A DNA stretch of 64,000 nt from Chloroflexota bacterium (GTDB lineage: Bacteria > Chloroflexota > UBA11872). Below, piece by piece: positions 25,199 through 33,228 of this stretch; the stretch's first letter is position 1; each line of letters begins with the position of its first letter. The notes under the pieces were generated by a model, which made no database searches, had not been told where the DNA came from, and worked only from the letters and a program-made list of their open reading frames with translations. A program made the position numbers and the translations under genes. The DNA is taken from assembly GCA_026708035.1 (NCBI GenBank), contig JAPOVQ010000009.1:1-64000 (forward strand), in the 5' to 3' direction.

Positions 25199-25878
25199 CA
25201 GGCCCGCGGCCCAATGGCGAGCCACGCGAAGCCGTTCCACAAGTTGTTCGCGGCGTGGGTGACGGAGGCTTCAGCCGTGAACCCGGTGGCGCTGATATCA
25301 ATCGCGAACCAGCGGGTTATCAGGATTTGGTCGCCGAAGACAGTGATGGCGTCGCCGTTTGGCTCGGCGCCGCTGCCGGTGACCGTCCCAAGCGCCGTCA
25401 CGAACACGATGGGCGCTGCCGAGAACGCCTGCGCGAAGGTCACGGTCTCGGTCCGGCGATTGCCGCCGCCACGGGCGGAGACATAGCCCCAGCCCACCTC
25501 GGCGCGAAGGCTCGAGACGTTGGCGTCGTTTCGCCCCGCGCCGTTCTGGATGTTGGTCAGCGCGATGCCGCCGACGTTGGGCGCCAGCTTCGCCGCTGTC
25601 ACGGCGGCGTCGGACAGCTTGTCGGCGGAAACCGCCGCGTCCGCCAGTGCGTCCGTGACCACCGCGCCGGGCGCGAGCTTCGGGCTCGTGACCGACCCAT
25701 CAGCGAGCGCGTCGCTGGCCAGGGACGGTCCTTGCCCCGCCGTGCCGTCGTGCCGATGCCCGGCGGCGGCATCGAAGGCCGCGTCAACCACGTCCGCATT
25801 GGCGTTGACGCCACCCACGTCATACCGCTCCGCGGGCAAGGGCTTGGTGAGATTGAGGTTCAGCGTCGTCGTTGGCAT
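25198..25878 (-). CDS. Phage tail fibre-like protein with C-terminal lectin-like domain
   Basis: 226 residues after a strong AAGGAGG. The N-terminal LNLTKPLPAERYDVGGVNANADVVDAAF is the usual anchor pattern of short tail fibres and minor structural proteins. The middle has degenerate repeats (LADGSVTSPKLAPGAVV, LADAAVSADKLSDAAVTAAKLAP) typical of fibre shafts. The end resembles an H-type lectin fold (FAQAFSAAPIVFVTALG...ITRWFAIDISATGF). It probably binds the host surface. It follows the 776-residue protein and is coupled to the glycosidase gene. Confidence 0.75.
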   Translation of the reverse strand: MPTTTLNLNLTKPLPAERYDVGGVNANADVVDAAFDAAAGHRHDGTAGQGPSLASDALADGSVTSPKLAPGAVVTDALADAAVSADKLSDAAVTAAKLAPNVGGIALTNIQNGAGRNDANVSSLRAEVGWGYVSARGGGNRRTETVTFAQAFSAAPIVFVTALGTVTGSGAEPNGDAITVFGDQILITRWFAIDISATGFTAEASVTHAANNLWNGFAWLAIGPRA

Positions 25879-25887
25879 CGGTCCTCC

Positions 25888-28218
25888 TTAGAGCTGGCTG
25901 ATCTGGCGGTGGGAATAGGCCGCCAGGTGGTCATGGCGATACGTCGCGAGGCGCCGATGCCGGCCATGGGCGGCTGTCGGCCGGTACTCCGTGGCGGAGA
26001 TGTGCATGGCCCACGCAAGTGGCCGGCCCGTTGCGCGGACCTCGGCTTCGCGCACCAGCACCTCCAGCGCCTCGCCGTCGGGGGTGGTGAGCACCACGGG
26101 CAACTCCGACGCCGCCGCGGCCATGAGCGCCTGCTTGAGGTCACGCGCCGACCGACGGTCCCGGCCTCCGTCGCGCAGCGAGAGCCGGTCCGCCAGCCGC
26201 GCGCGGAAGTCAAAGACACGCCGAAATCCGGTGCGCGCCGCGAAGGCCAACGTGACCGCCCGAATCACCGGCGTGGCGCGGTCGCTTTGTGACGTGAGCC
26301 GCAGGCGCAGGTCGATCGAGGTTCCGGCCACCGCCGAGCCAAAGTCCACCCGCTGGCCCGAGACGGTGGCGAATCGACCGAGTGGCGCATAGGCTCCTTG
26401 CCCGTCCAGCCGGTAGGCGGCGTCGACATAGGCCTGCGGACCCAGGCGCGCGCCGTCAATGACCAGACCGAGGAACGCGGTGCGCCGGGCGGCGGGGCTG
26501 CCGTGAAAGCGCGACAGCCGCAACTCGCCCGACGCCGCGAAGCGACACTGCGGGTCGTGCAAGGGATTGGCGGTGTGCCGCGGCAGGATGATCGCGCCGA
26601 TGTCGCCGTCCAGCCCGAGGTACAGCCGCGGGTTAGGCCCCGGAACATCCGAAACCCACATGTGGCGGCATTCGCGTTTGCCAAGGTCGGCCAGCGGATG
26701 CCAGGCGCCGCGCTCGGCGTCGTGGCACATCAGATAGGTGACGCCCTGGTCGCTGCGAAGGGCGGCGTACAAGAAAAAGGCGTCGCCCGCGCAGGCGGTA
26801 ATGCGACCGCGCACCGGCGAGTCGTTGTCCGGCAGCGTCTCGGGACCGACCAGCTCGAACACGCCCGGCGTGAAGCGATGGAGCCCCACCTTCGACGGCA
26901 GCCACAACGCCCCGCGCCACACGGCGGCGCCGCGGTCGGTCCTTTTGTCGGACGATCCGACCGGGTGCGGCCACGCCCGCTCCAGCTCCGCGCCGCCGGA
27001 TCGCGGCGCGCGGAACAGCCCGTCGGTCTTGACCACGTACGCCGTGTCGCCCAGCGACACAAGCTCTGTCAGGGCGTGACCCGGGTCCCCAACCGGCACG
27101 CCTGCGGTCCACGTCGCGGCGTTGCCGCCGTCCACCGAGCGCGAAATCTGCGGTGCGCCGGCTTCCGACGACGAGCGCAACAGCTCATGTCCGACCACGA
27201 GGAACCCGTCGGCCTTGCGGGGCTGATGCACGGCAATGGCGTGCAGCCGCGCCCCGCTGTCCAGCGGCACGGTCGCCGACAGGCGCAGCCAAAACGCTTG
27301 GATGCCGTCCACGCGCGAGGGACGCCACGTGACGGGCTCCGTGAACTCCGCCGCGCCGGCGCGCCGCAGCGTGGCGGACTCGGCGATCGTCCGGTCGACC
27401 CAGTCACTGACGGGCGCCCACCCAGCGCCCGTCCAGAACTCGGCCGTGAGCGTTGCGGCCCGCCGGTTGACCCGTTGGCGCGGGTCCAGCCGCACGCTGT
27501 CGAACGGTGCGTCCGCTCCCACGAGCAGCCACGCGCCGGTTGCGGCCGTGCCGCTCAGGCGAACCTCGTTCGACTCCGTCTGGTCGGCGTAGGTCACGCC
27601 GCCGTCGGTGGTCGCGAGCACGGCGGACGGCCTGGCCAGCACTCCCGGATGGGGCGTCCAGGCGTTGCCGTCGAATGTCCAGAATGGCCCGTCGCCGGGA
27701 CCACCGCCGACGGCGACGAACGCGTGCGGGGCCGCCGCCGCACCCTGGAATACAGCCGCCGAAACCGGCGTGACGCCGTCGGCAAACCGGTGCGCCACCG
27801 TCCAGCGGGCGCCGTCGGTCGATTGGTAGACCACCGAGCCGATCAGCGCGTACTGCACGCCGCCCAGCTCGAAGTTTCCGCGCACTACGCCGTCCGCGCT
27901 GGTAGGGCTCACGGTCAGAGCGGGCGGCAGCATGACCTGGTTGGGAAAGCGCGCGTCCACGAAGCCGTGGGCGTACTGCCGCCCGCCGTCAGCGGGCGCC
28001 GTGCTCGCGCCGTAGCCGCCCGTCAGGTCGCCGGTGGTCCAGGCGGCCTCATGCTCGGGAGGAAACGGCGCGTAGGCGCGGGCCGGCGCCGCGATCGGCG
28101 GCGGCAGGGCTTCCAAGCGGCGCTCACGCCAGGCCAGGCCGCCGTCGTCGTCCAGCATCAGGCCCGTCCCATGCAGCACGCAGTCATAGGGGAAGGGTGA
28201 TCGCCGCGATCCGGGCAT
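25888..28218 (-). CDS. Large beta-rich phage structural protein, possibly a tail nozzle
   Basis: 776 residues, almost entirely beta-strand, with repeated blade-like units (VVYQSTDGARWTV, GPFWTFDGNAWTP, ISRSVDGGNAATWT, LYLGLDGDIGAIILPRH). The length and order (after a neck-like protein, before a fibre) recall the T7 gp12 nozzle, which is a propeller of similar size. That parallel is inference from layout, as no direct sequence likeness could be tested. The C-terminal ~100 residues (LPVVLTTPDGEALEVLVREAEVRA) look like a separate small domain. Its ATG directly follows the stop codon of the upstream gene. Confidence 0.65.
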   Translation of the reverse strand: MPGSRRSPFPYDCVLHGTGLMLDDDGGLAWRERRLEALPPPIAAPARAYAPFPPEHEAAWTTGDLTGGYGASTAPADGGRQYAHGFVDARFPNQVMLPPALTVSPTSADGVVRGNFELGGVQYALIGSVVYQSTDGARWTVAHRFADGVTPVSAAVFQGAAAAPHAFVAVGGGPGDGPFWTFDGNAWTPHPGVLARPSAVLATTDGGVTYADQTESNEVRLSGTAATGAWLLVGADAPFDSVRLDPRQRVNRRAATLTAEFWTGAGWAPVSDWVDRTIAESATLRRAGAAEFTEPVTWRPSRVDGIQAFWLRLSATVPLDSGARLHAIAVHQPRKADGFLVVGHELLRSSSEAGAPQISRSVDGGNAATWTAGVPVGDPGHALTELVSLGDTAYVVKTDGLFRAPRSGGAELERAWPHPVGSSDKRTDRGAAVWRGALWLPSKVGLHRFTPGVFELVGPETLPDNDSPVRGRITACAGDAFFLYAALRSDQGVTYLMCHDAERGAWHPLADLGKRECRHMWVSDVPGPNPRLYLGLDGDIGAIILPRHTANPLHDPQCRFAASGELRLSRFHGSPAARRTAFLGLVIDGARLGPQAYVDAAYRLDGQGAYAPLGRFATVSGQRVDFGSAVAGTSIDLRLRLTSQSDRATPVIRAVTLAFAARTGFRRVFDFRARLADRLSLRDGGRDRRSARDLKQALMAAAASELPVVLTTPDGEALEVLVREAEVRATGRPLAWAMHISATEYRPTAAHGRHRRLATYRHDHLAAYSHRQISQL

Positions 28219-29046
28219 CTACAGCCGCTCCCCGAGTTGCACTCGCCGCACGGCCCGGGGCTGGTAGAGCCGCGAGAGCCGCTGAAACTCGTGCGCGGCC
28301 TCTCGCTGCAGCGCGGCGTACCGGTCCACGTCCGCCGCCGGCGCGTCGCGCCGCAGGCGTCGATAGGCGTGAGCCAGCGCCCCGGCCACCACCCAGTCGG
28401 CCGGGGCGTCGGTGTTGCTCTGGTCGGTGGGCAGAGCTTCGTAGGGACGCAGCGCCTCGACCACCAACCGGCCGCCCGGCGCGTGCCCAACCTCCAACCA
28501 GAACGGCGAAGGACTTGCGACCGGACGCCGCGTGAGCCGCCACCAGTCCACCGCGCGCAGGTGCTCGCCGCGCGGCGACGCGCCACGGCGCTCCCAGACC
28601 TCAACGACCTGCTGGCGTCGGTTCACCCACTCCGGCAGCGGGAACTGCCGCTGGTCGTCGGCAGCCGACGTCAGATCGGCCAGCGTTCGGTGCCAGCAGC
28701 GGGCCAGCGTGTCGTCGATGGCCTGATGCAACTCCGCCGGCGAGAGCAGGCGCAGAAGCTCGTACTCCGCCGTCCCGTCGACGGGCTGCGCGAAGGGCCG
28801 ATTGACCGTGACCGACCCCGACGCCGGGTCGTAGACCGTCACGCGCCGGACCTCGCCCGCATTGGCGCCCGCGGTGATGTGCAGCCAGGCGCCGGTCCAC
28901 AAGTCGTCGGACGCGCCGGCGTCTTGAAGCTGGTCGGGGTCGGCCAGCGCCACGGTGGACCCGCCGCCGGCCACGCCGACCACCGTGCGCATCATCCGCG
29001 CGGCAACCGCCTGCCGCAGCGCCGCTCGCGAGACGCTCACGACCAC
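28219..29046 (-). CDS. Phage protein, possible head-tail adaptor
   Basis: About 275 residues from the GTG at 29046 (a GTG at 29040 or an ATG at 29112 are alternatives; the last overlaps the small upstream gene). An N-terminal beta segment (TGAWLHITAGANAGEVRRVTVYDPASGSVTVNRPF) is followed by a helical part with RLLSPAELHQAIDDTLARCW and a C-terminal helix. Neck adaptors of short-tailed phages lie between capsid and nozzle genes, as here. No family was recognised, so the call rests on position. Confidence 0.55.
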   Translation of the reverse strand: MVVSVSRAALRQAVAARMMRTVVGVAGGGSTVALADPDQLQDAGASDDLWTGAWLHITAGANAGEVRRVTVYDPASGSVTVNRPFAQPVDGTAEYELLRLLSPAELHQAIDDTLARCWHRTLADLTSAADDQRQFPLPEWVNRRQQVVEVWERRGASPRGEHLRAVDWWRLTRRPVASPSPFWLEVGHAPGGRLVVEALRPYEALPTDQSNTDAPADWVVAGALAHAYRRLRRDAPAADVDRYAALQREAAHEFQRLSRLYQPRAVRRVQLGERL

Positions 29047-29053
29047 CCGCCCA

Positions 29054-29281
29054 TCAGGCGTCGCGCCATTGCGGCCGCTGCGCGTCGAGCCGCTCGCTGA
29101 AGGCGCTGCCACGGTCGGCCAAGCGCCGGCGCTGGCGTTCGAGCGCCGCCTCGGCCGCGTCGGCGGCCTCGCTCGCGTCGGGGGTCACCACCACCACCGG
29201 CGAATGCGGCGTCGCGCCCCGGAAGCGGTGCACTAGCCGCGCCCGCCGCTCCCGCGGAATCCAGATGATCGGACCAGACAT
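29054..29281 (-). CDS. Small phage protein, function unknown
   Basis: 75 residues, charged, with a short hydrophobic start (MSGPIIWIP) and an alanine-rich helix (DASEAADAAEAALERQRRRLADRGSAF). An AAGGGA lies about 8 nt ahead of the ATG. It is the first gene after the capsid gene and a palindromic repeat, and its end abuts the possible adaptor gene. No family recognised. Confidence 0.6.
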   Translation of the reverse strand: MSGPIIWIPRERRARLVHRFRGATPHSPVVVVTPDASEAADAAEAALERQRRRLADRGSAFSERLDAQRPQWRDA

Positions 29282-29330
29282 TCACACGTCCCTTCTTCAC
29301 CGGCGCCGTTCGCCGCCGGCCGTTGTTCCC

Positions 29331-29404
29331 GTAGGGGCGGCCCTGGTGGCCGCCCGCGATGTGCCGCGCGCTCCAGTCACGGGCGCCCACGAGGCGCGCC
29401 CCTA
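29331..29404. repeat. Palindromic GTAGGGGCG...CGCCCCTAC element
   Basis: GTAGGGGCGGCC at the left end and GCGCGCCCCTAC at the right end are inverted relative to each other, with an inner GGCGGCC/GGGCGCCC region. It sits between the capsid gene and the next phage gene. Part of the same element occurs in the gap at about 10108-10150. It looks like a small non-autonomous mobile palindrome that has entered the phage block. Confidence 0.55.
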
Positions 29405-29505
29405 CCCGGAGCCCCGCATGTCGAGAGGTTTCGGGGGGCGGCCGCAGGGGCCGCCCCCACCGCGCCGAATCCGTTGCACGCGATTTCGGCAGCGGCGCCC
29501 GTCGC

Positions 29506-30360
29506 CTAGCTGCTAGGCGCCGCGGCGTCGAAGTACATCTCCACGCCCCAGGCGTCCTGGTACTCGGCATAGCCGTAGTCGGCCACGACGTTGAGTTCCC
29601 AGGCGCGCAGCGAGGCGTCGCGCTCGCGCTCCACGGCCCAGTCCTTGAAGATCACCAGGACCAGCGCCTCGCGGGAGAACACCCCGCCCTTCGCGTCGTC
29701 CTCGGCATCCACGGACAAGTTGCCGGCCTGGAACAGATCGACGCCGAAGGCCCGCCCGACCCAGTGGTTTTCGAGCACCGACTGCGAAATGCCGCTGGGC
29801 ACCGGATAGGTGCCAACGGGCGCAAGGTCCGCCGCCAGGTCATGCGCCTGGTAGGGATGCAGCACCGCGTAATACGGCATGGGCGCCGGCTCGGCGGCCG
29901 CGTGCAGCCGCGACACCGCCGCGCGCAAGTGCCCCATGGTGATGGACTCGCCGGCGGCGCCCAGCGAGGCGCCGAAGCCGTCCAGCAGCCCCAGCAGGTC
30001 CGCGTCCAGCTTCTTCGCCACCGCGTCGCCGAGCACGCGGCCGGCGGCGCGCGCCATGTCCTCGCGCGCCGTGCGCAGCGCCCGGTCCGTGATCACGATC
30101 TGCGCGCCGACCTCGGCCGGCGTGATCGTGACCTTGGTGGTCGCCAGCGTCTGCGGGTTGGTCATGTCCACGCCCTCGGTGAGGGCGCCGGCCGTGACCG
30201 TGCCGAACTTGGGAATCTCCAGCGTGTCGCCGGAACCGCGGCTCACGCGGTAGGTGCGCACCAGCGGCTCCATAACCGTGCGATGCATCTGAGTCCGGCG
30301 CGCTTCGGCGATCACCGTGTCGACGACGTCCCCAATCGAGGCGCCCGTCGTAATCGCCAT
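29506..30360 (-). CDS. Phage major capsid protein (N4-gp56/P22-coat-like)
   Basis: 284 residues behind a strong AAAGGAGAG. The N-terminal part has the helix-rich start common to HK97-fold coats (MAITTGASIGDVVDTVIAEARRTQ). The middle reads IPKFGTVTAGALTEGVDMTNPQTLATTKVTITPAEVGAQIVITDRALR, the pattern of the N4-gp56/P22-like major capsid families. A peptide-rich loop (SGISQSVLENHWVGRAFGVDLFQAGNL) follows. There is no maturation protease gene next to it. It opens the left phage block; a putative promoter with an inverted repeat lies about 370 bases upstream. Confidence 0.8.
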   Translation of the reverse strand: MAITTGASIGDVVDTVIAEARRTQMHRTVMEPLVRTYRVSRGSGDTLEIPKFGTVTAGALTEGVDMTNPQTLATTKVTITPAEVGAQIVITDRALRTAREDMARAAGRVLGDAVAKKLDADLLGLLDGFGASLGAAGESITMGHLRAAVSRLHAAAEPAPMPYYAVLHPYQAHDLAADLAPVGTYPVPSGISQSVLENHWVGRAFGVDLFQAGNLSVDAEDDAKGGVFSREALVLVIFKDWAVERERDASLRAWELNVVADYGYAEYQDAWGVEMYFDAAAPSS

Positions 30361-30731
30361 GGACTCTCCTTTCACGCCCCAAACGGGCGTCGGGGGAGCG
30401 ATGAAAGCTCGCCGCGCGGCTGCGGGAGACAGCCCCGAAAGCGGGGGGCGTCCCGAAGGCGGCGACCGGGGCACCGGGCCGAACTCCTGCCGGTGATGCC
30501 GCCGGACCGCCGCCTTCCAGCCGCGCGGAAGCGTGCGGCGCCTGTTGATCGGAACGCCGGAGCGCCGGCGCCGGTCCGCACGGGCGTCCATCCGCCTTGC
30601 AAGGCGCGTCCGCCGCCTGCGGGCCGGCCCGGCGGCGCCGGGCGCCGACCGAGGCGCACACCCACGGGACCCACTCGGGCGGCTCCGGGTCCGGAGCGCC
30701 GGGCGCATCCGCGTGCGTGCTTACATAGAGC
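30361..30731. other. Long leader of the capsid block, no gene assigned
   Basis: A 370-base stretch between the promoter-like site and the capsid gene. A scaffold or protease gene would be usual here, but the minus-strand frames are arginine/proline-rich and lack ribosome-binding sites, so none is called. It contains a CCCCGAAAGCGGGG hairpin at about 30435-30448. It may be untranslated leader, or the decayed remains of a scaffold gene. Confidence 0.4.
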
Positions 30732-30760
30732 ACTCTACGTTACTTTAGTAACGTATGCAA
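30732..30760 (-). promoter_or_regulatory. Promoter with perfect inverted repeat (operator) upstream of the capsid block
   Basis: A perfect 9-base inverted repeat with a 2-base centre lies at 30736-30755 (arms TACGTTACT/AGTAACGTA). On the minus strand TTGCAT (30760-30755) and TAGAGT (30737-30732) are spaced by exactly 17 bases, so the palindrome fills the spacer of a sigma70-like promoter. This is the classic place for a repressor site. The core GTTAC-N4-GTAAC recurs at 41210-41223 ahead of the portal gene. Confidence 0.6.
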
Positions 30761-30914
30761 ATAGAGTACAGAGCGACAAGGCTTTGCGCGGCGGCATCAG
30801 ACGGAGTTCGGTGGCCCGGTCTGCGTGCAGCGTGGGGATTCTCATGGGAATCTTGGCAAGGACCTCGTGGATATTGGTGTGCTATCGTCTTGATATCACT
30901 ATTGGAGAGACACC

Positions 30915-31157
30915 ATGCGGCAGATTGCGCTGCGAGGAATTCCTGACGACCTGCACCGCGAACTGAAGGCGGCGGCAGCGCGCAACCATCGCAGCCTCAA
31001 CGGCGAGATCCTGGCTCGCCTCACGGCTTCCGTACGCCCCGGCACCGCGGACGTCACGGCACTGCTGGCGCGGATTCGACAGCGGCGCGAGACTCTGGGC
31101 CCGATCGACCTCAGCGAGGCGACACTGCGGGAGTTGCGAAACGCCGGTCGCCTGTGA
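30915..31157 (+). CDS. FitA/VapB-type ribbon-helix-helix antitoxin
   Basis: 80 residues. The N-terminal ribbon-helix-helix IALRGIPDDLHRELKAAAARNHRSLNGEILARL is the FitA/Arc pattern. The C-terminal tail (ETLGPIDLSEATLRELRNAGRL) is the likely toxin-binding part. GGAGAG lies 6 nt ahead of the ATG. The last codon overlaps the VapC start as GTGA. It should neutralise the PIN toxin and repress the operon. It lies divergently next to the phage promoter/operator. Confidence 0.88.
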   Translation: MRQIALRGIPDDLHRELKAAAARNHRSLNGEILARLTASVRPGTADVTALLARIRQRRETLGPIDLSEATLRELRNAGRL

Positions 31158-31552
31158 TCGTGGTCGACACGAACATCATGGTCTACCTGCTCATCGGCGG
31201 CCCGAGCGGGCCTGACGCAACGCAGCTCCTGGAGCGGGATCCCCTGTGGGCGGCACCCGGAATCCTGCTCAGCGAGCTGCGCAACGCGCTGGCGAGCTTC
31301 GTACGACGGGACGCGCTGTCGCCGGAGCATGCTGAGGTAATGTGCGCGGACGCGGTGGAGGTGCTGGGGGATCGTGTGTTCACGGTTCCGAGCACTGACG
31401 TCTTGGACACCGCGCTGGCCTGTGGACTGAGCGCCTATGACGCCGAGTTCGTGGTCTTGGCACGCCAACTAGATGTGCCTCTGGTGACCGCTGACCGAGA
31501 GATCCTGCGTTCCGCGACGGACGTTGCGGTCTCGCTGGTCGACCTGTCGTAG
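31154..31552 (+). CDS. VapC-type PIN-domain toxin
   Basis: 132 residues of a PIN ribonuclease. Acidic residues are in place: Asp in MIVVDTNIMVYLL, Glu in LLSELRNAL, Asp in GLSAYDAEFVVLA and Asp in LVTADREI. VapC enzymes cut tRNA or rRNA when the antitoxin is lost. It starts with GTG overlapping the antitoxin stop codon by four bases. Together with FitA it forms a complete type II module in the cargo region between the two phage blocks. Confidence 0.9.
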   Translation: MIVVDTNIMVYLLIGGPSGPDATQLLERDPLWAAPGILLSELRNALASFVRRDALSPEHAEVMCADAVEVLGDRVFTVPSTDVLDTALACGLSAYDAEFVVLARQLDVPLVTADREILRSATDVAVSLVDLS

Positions 31553-31575
31553 CAATGCCGCGCCGGAGATCACCA

Positions 31576-33030
31576 ATGCAGCCCCAGAACCTCCTCGTCA
31601 TCATGTCCGACGAGCACAACGCCCGCATGCTCGGCTGCGCCGGGCATCCGCAGGTCCAGACGCCGCATCTCGACGCGCTGGCGGCCCGCGGCACGCGCTT
31701 CACCAACGCCTCGTGCAACATCCCCATCTGCGTGCCGTCGCGGGCGAGCTTTCTCACCGGGCGCTACGGCCACGAGATCGGCGCCTGGGACAACGCCATG
31801 CCCTACACCGGCGACGCGGCACCAAGCTGGGGCCACCGCCTCGCAGCCCATGGCCGTCAGGTCACCACGATCGGCAAGCTGCACTACCGCAACACGCGCG
31901 ACGACATCGGACTGCCGGACCAGCGCCTGCCCATGCACGTGATGCACGAGCGCGGCGACGCGTTCGGCTCGATCCGCTGGGACATGCCACGCGCGCGACG
32001 CCAGCTCGAGAACGTTCACGCCGCCGGCCCGGGCGATTCGGAATACCTGCGTTACGACGCGGCCATCGCCGACGAGGCCTGCGCCTGGCTGCGCGAGGAG
32101 TCCGGACGGCACACGGATCCCTGGTGTCTCTTCGTCTCCTTCACGTTGCCGCACTTTCCCCTAGTCGCGCCGCCGTCCGACTTCGCGCGCTACCCATTGG
32201 ACGACGTGCCGCTGCCGATCCAATGGCAGCCCGACGAGTGGCCGGATCATCCGCACGTATCGGCATTCCGCGAGGCGCGGATATTCACGCCCGACGACTT
32301 CCCGGGCGAGGAGCCCACGCGCCGCGCCATCGCCGCCTACCTGGGCATGTGCACCTACCTCGACCGGCAGATCGGGCGGGTGCTGGGCGCGCTGGAGGCC
32401 TCCGGCCTGGCCGACCGCACGCGCGTGATCTACACCAGCGACCACGGCGAGACCCTGGGCGACTATGGACTCTGGGGCAAGAGCGTGATGTACGACAGCG
32501 CCGTGGCCGCGCCGCTAATCCTGGCCGGACCCGATGTGCCGGCAGGCGCGGTGCGCGACGTGAGCGTCTCGCTGGTGGACGCCTTTCCGACCATTTGCGA
32601 GGGGGTGGGCGTGCCGCTCGAAGCCGCCGACGCAGACCTGCCCGGCACGTCGCTGTGGCCGCTCGCGCGGGGCGAAGGGCCGGCGTCGCGCACGACCTTC
32701 GCCGAATACCACGCCAGCGGCTCGGTGTCGGGCGCCTTCATGCTCCGCGACGAACGCTGGAAATTCGTGCACTACCACGGCTTTCCGCCGCAGCTCTTCG
32801 ACCTGTCACAAGACCCGGAGGAGCGTCAGGACCTGGCAGGCGATCCGTCATACGCCGCCGAGTTGCAGCGCTTCGAGGCGCAGTTGCGGACGATCGTCGA
32901 TCCCGAGGCCATTGAGGCCGAGGCAAAGGCGGCCCAGCGCCGGCTGGTGGAGCGCCGCGGCGGCGAGGCCGCCGTCCGCGGCGCCGGCCCGCAGATCAAC
33001 TTCACCCGCGCGCCGGGGCACTTCCGGTAG
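31576..33030 (+). CDS. Sulfatase (choline-sulfatase-like)
   Basis: A 484-residue type I sulfatase. CVPSR in NIPICVPSRASFLTGR is the formylglycine site (CxPxR). Metal ligands are in MSDEHNARM and YTSDHGETLG; IGKLHYR supplies the Lys-x-His pair. The C-terminal half ends in a choline-sulfatase-like tail. No signal peptide, so it is probably cytoplasmic. It cleaves a sulfate ester; the substrate is not readable. ATG at 31576 with GGAG 6 nt upstream is preferred over 31555. The formylglycine-generating enzyme is not in view. It follows the toxin gene by 23 nt on the same strand. Confidence 0.92.
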   Translation: MQPQNLLVIMSDEHNARMLGCAGHPQVQTPHLDALAARGTRFTNASCNIPICVPSRASFLTGRYGHEIGAWDNAMPYTGDAAPSWGHRLAAHGRQVTTIGKLHYRNTRDDIGLPDQRLPMHVMHERGDAFGSIRWDMPRARRQLENVHAAGPGDSEYLRYDAAIADEACAWLREESGRHTDPWCLFVSFTLPHFPLVAPPSDFARYPLDDVPLPIQWQPDEWPDHPHVSAFREARIFTPDDFPGEEPTRRAIAAYLGMCTYLDRQIGRVLGALEASGLADRTRVIYTSDHGETLGDYGLWGKSVMYDSAVAAPLILAGPDVPAGAVRDVSVSLVDAFPTICEGVGVPLEAADADLPGTSLWPLARGEGPASRTTFAEYHASGSVSGAFMLRDERWKFVHYHGFPPQLFDLSQDPEERQDLAGDPSYAAELQRFEAQLRTIVDPEAIEAEAKAAQRRLVERRGGEAAVRGAGPQINFTRAPGHFR

Positions 33031-33228
33031 GCGGGAAACGTGCCGGACCGCGCGCCACGCTGGACCTTCGCCGGCGGCAAATCCGAGTTCAAGTGACGGA
33101 AAACGCTGGATTCGGCGGATTCGAGACTTCGTAAGGCCGGCCGCTGTAGCCTCAATGGTCCGCCGCGTTTGCTCGAGCATTCAGCCCTCGCCAATGCACC
33201 CTGACACGCTCCGCCCCATCACCTGACG

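Noticed and set aside
30372-30733. Minus-strand frames in the capsid leader as a scaffold or protease gene
   Set aside because: Arg/Pro-rich, several overlapping frames, no ribosome-binding site, and one proposed start lies on the -10 box.
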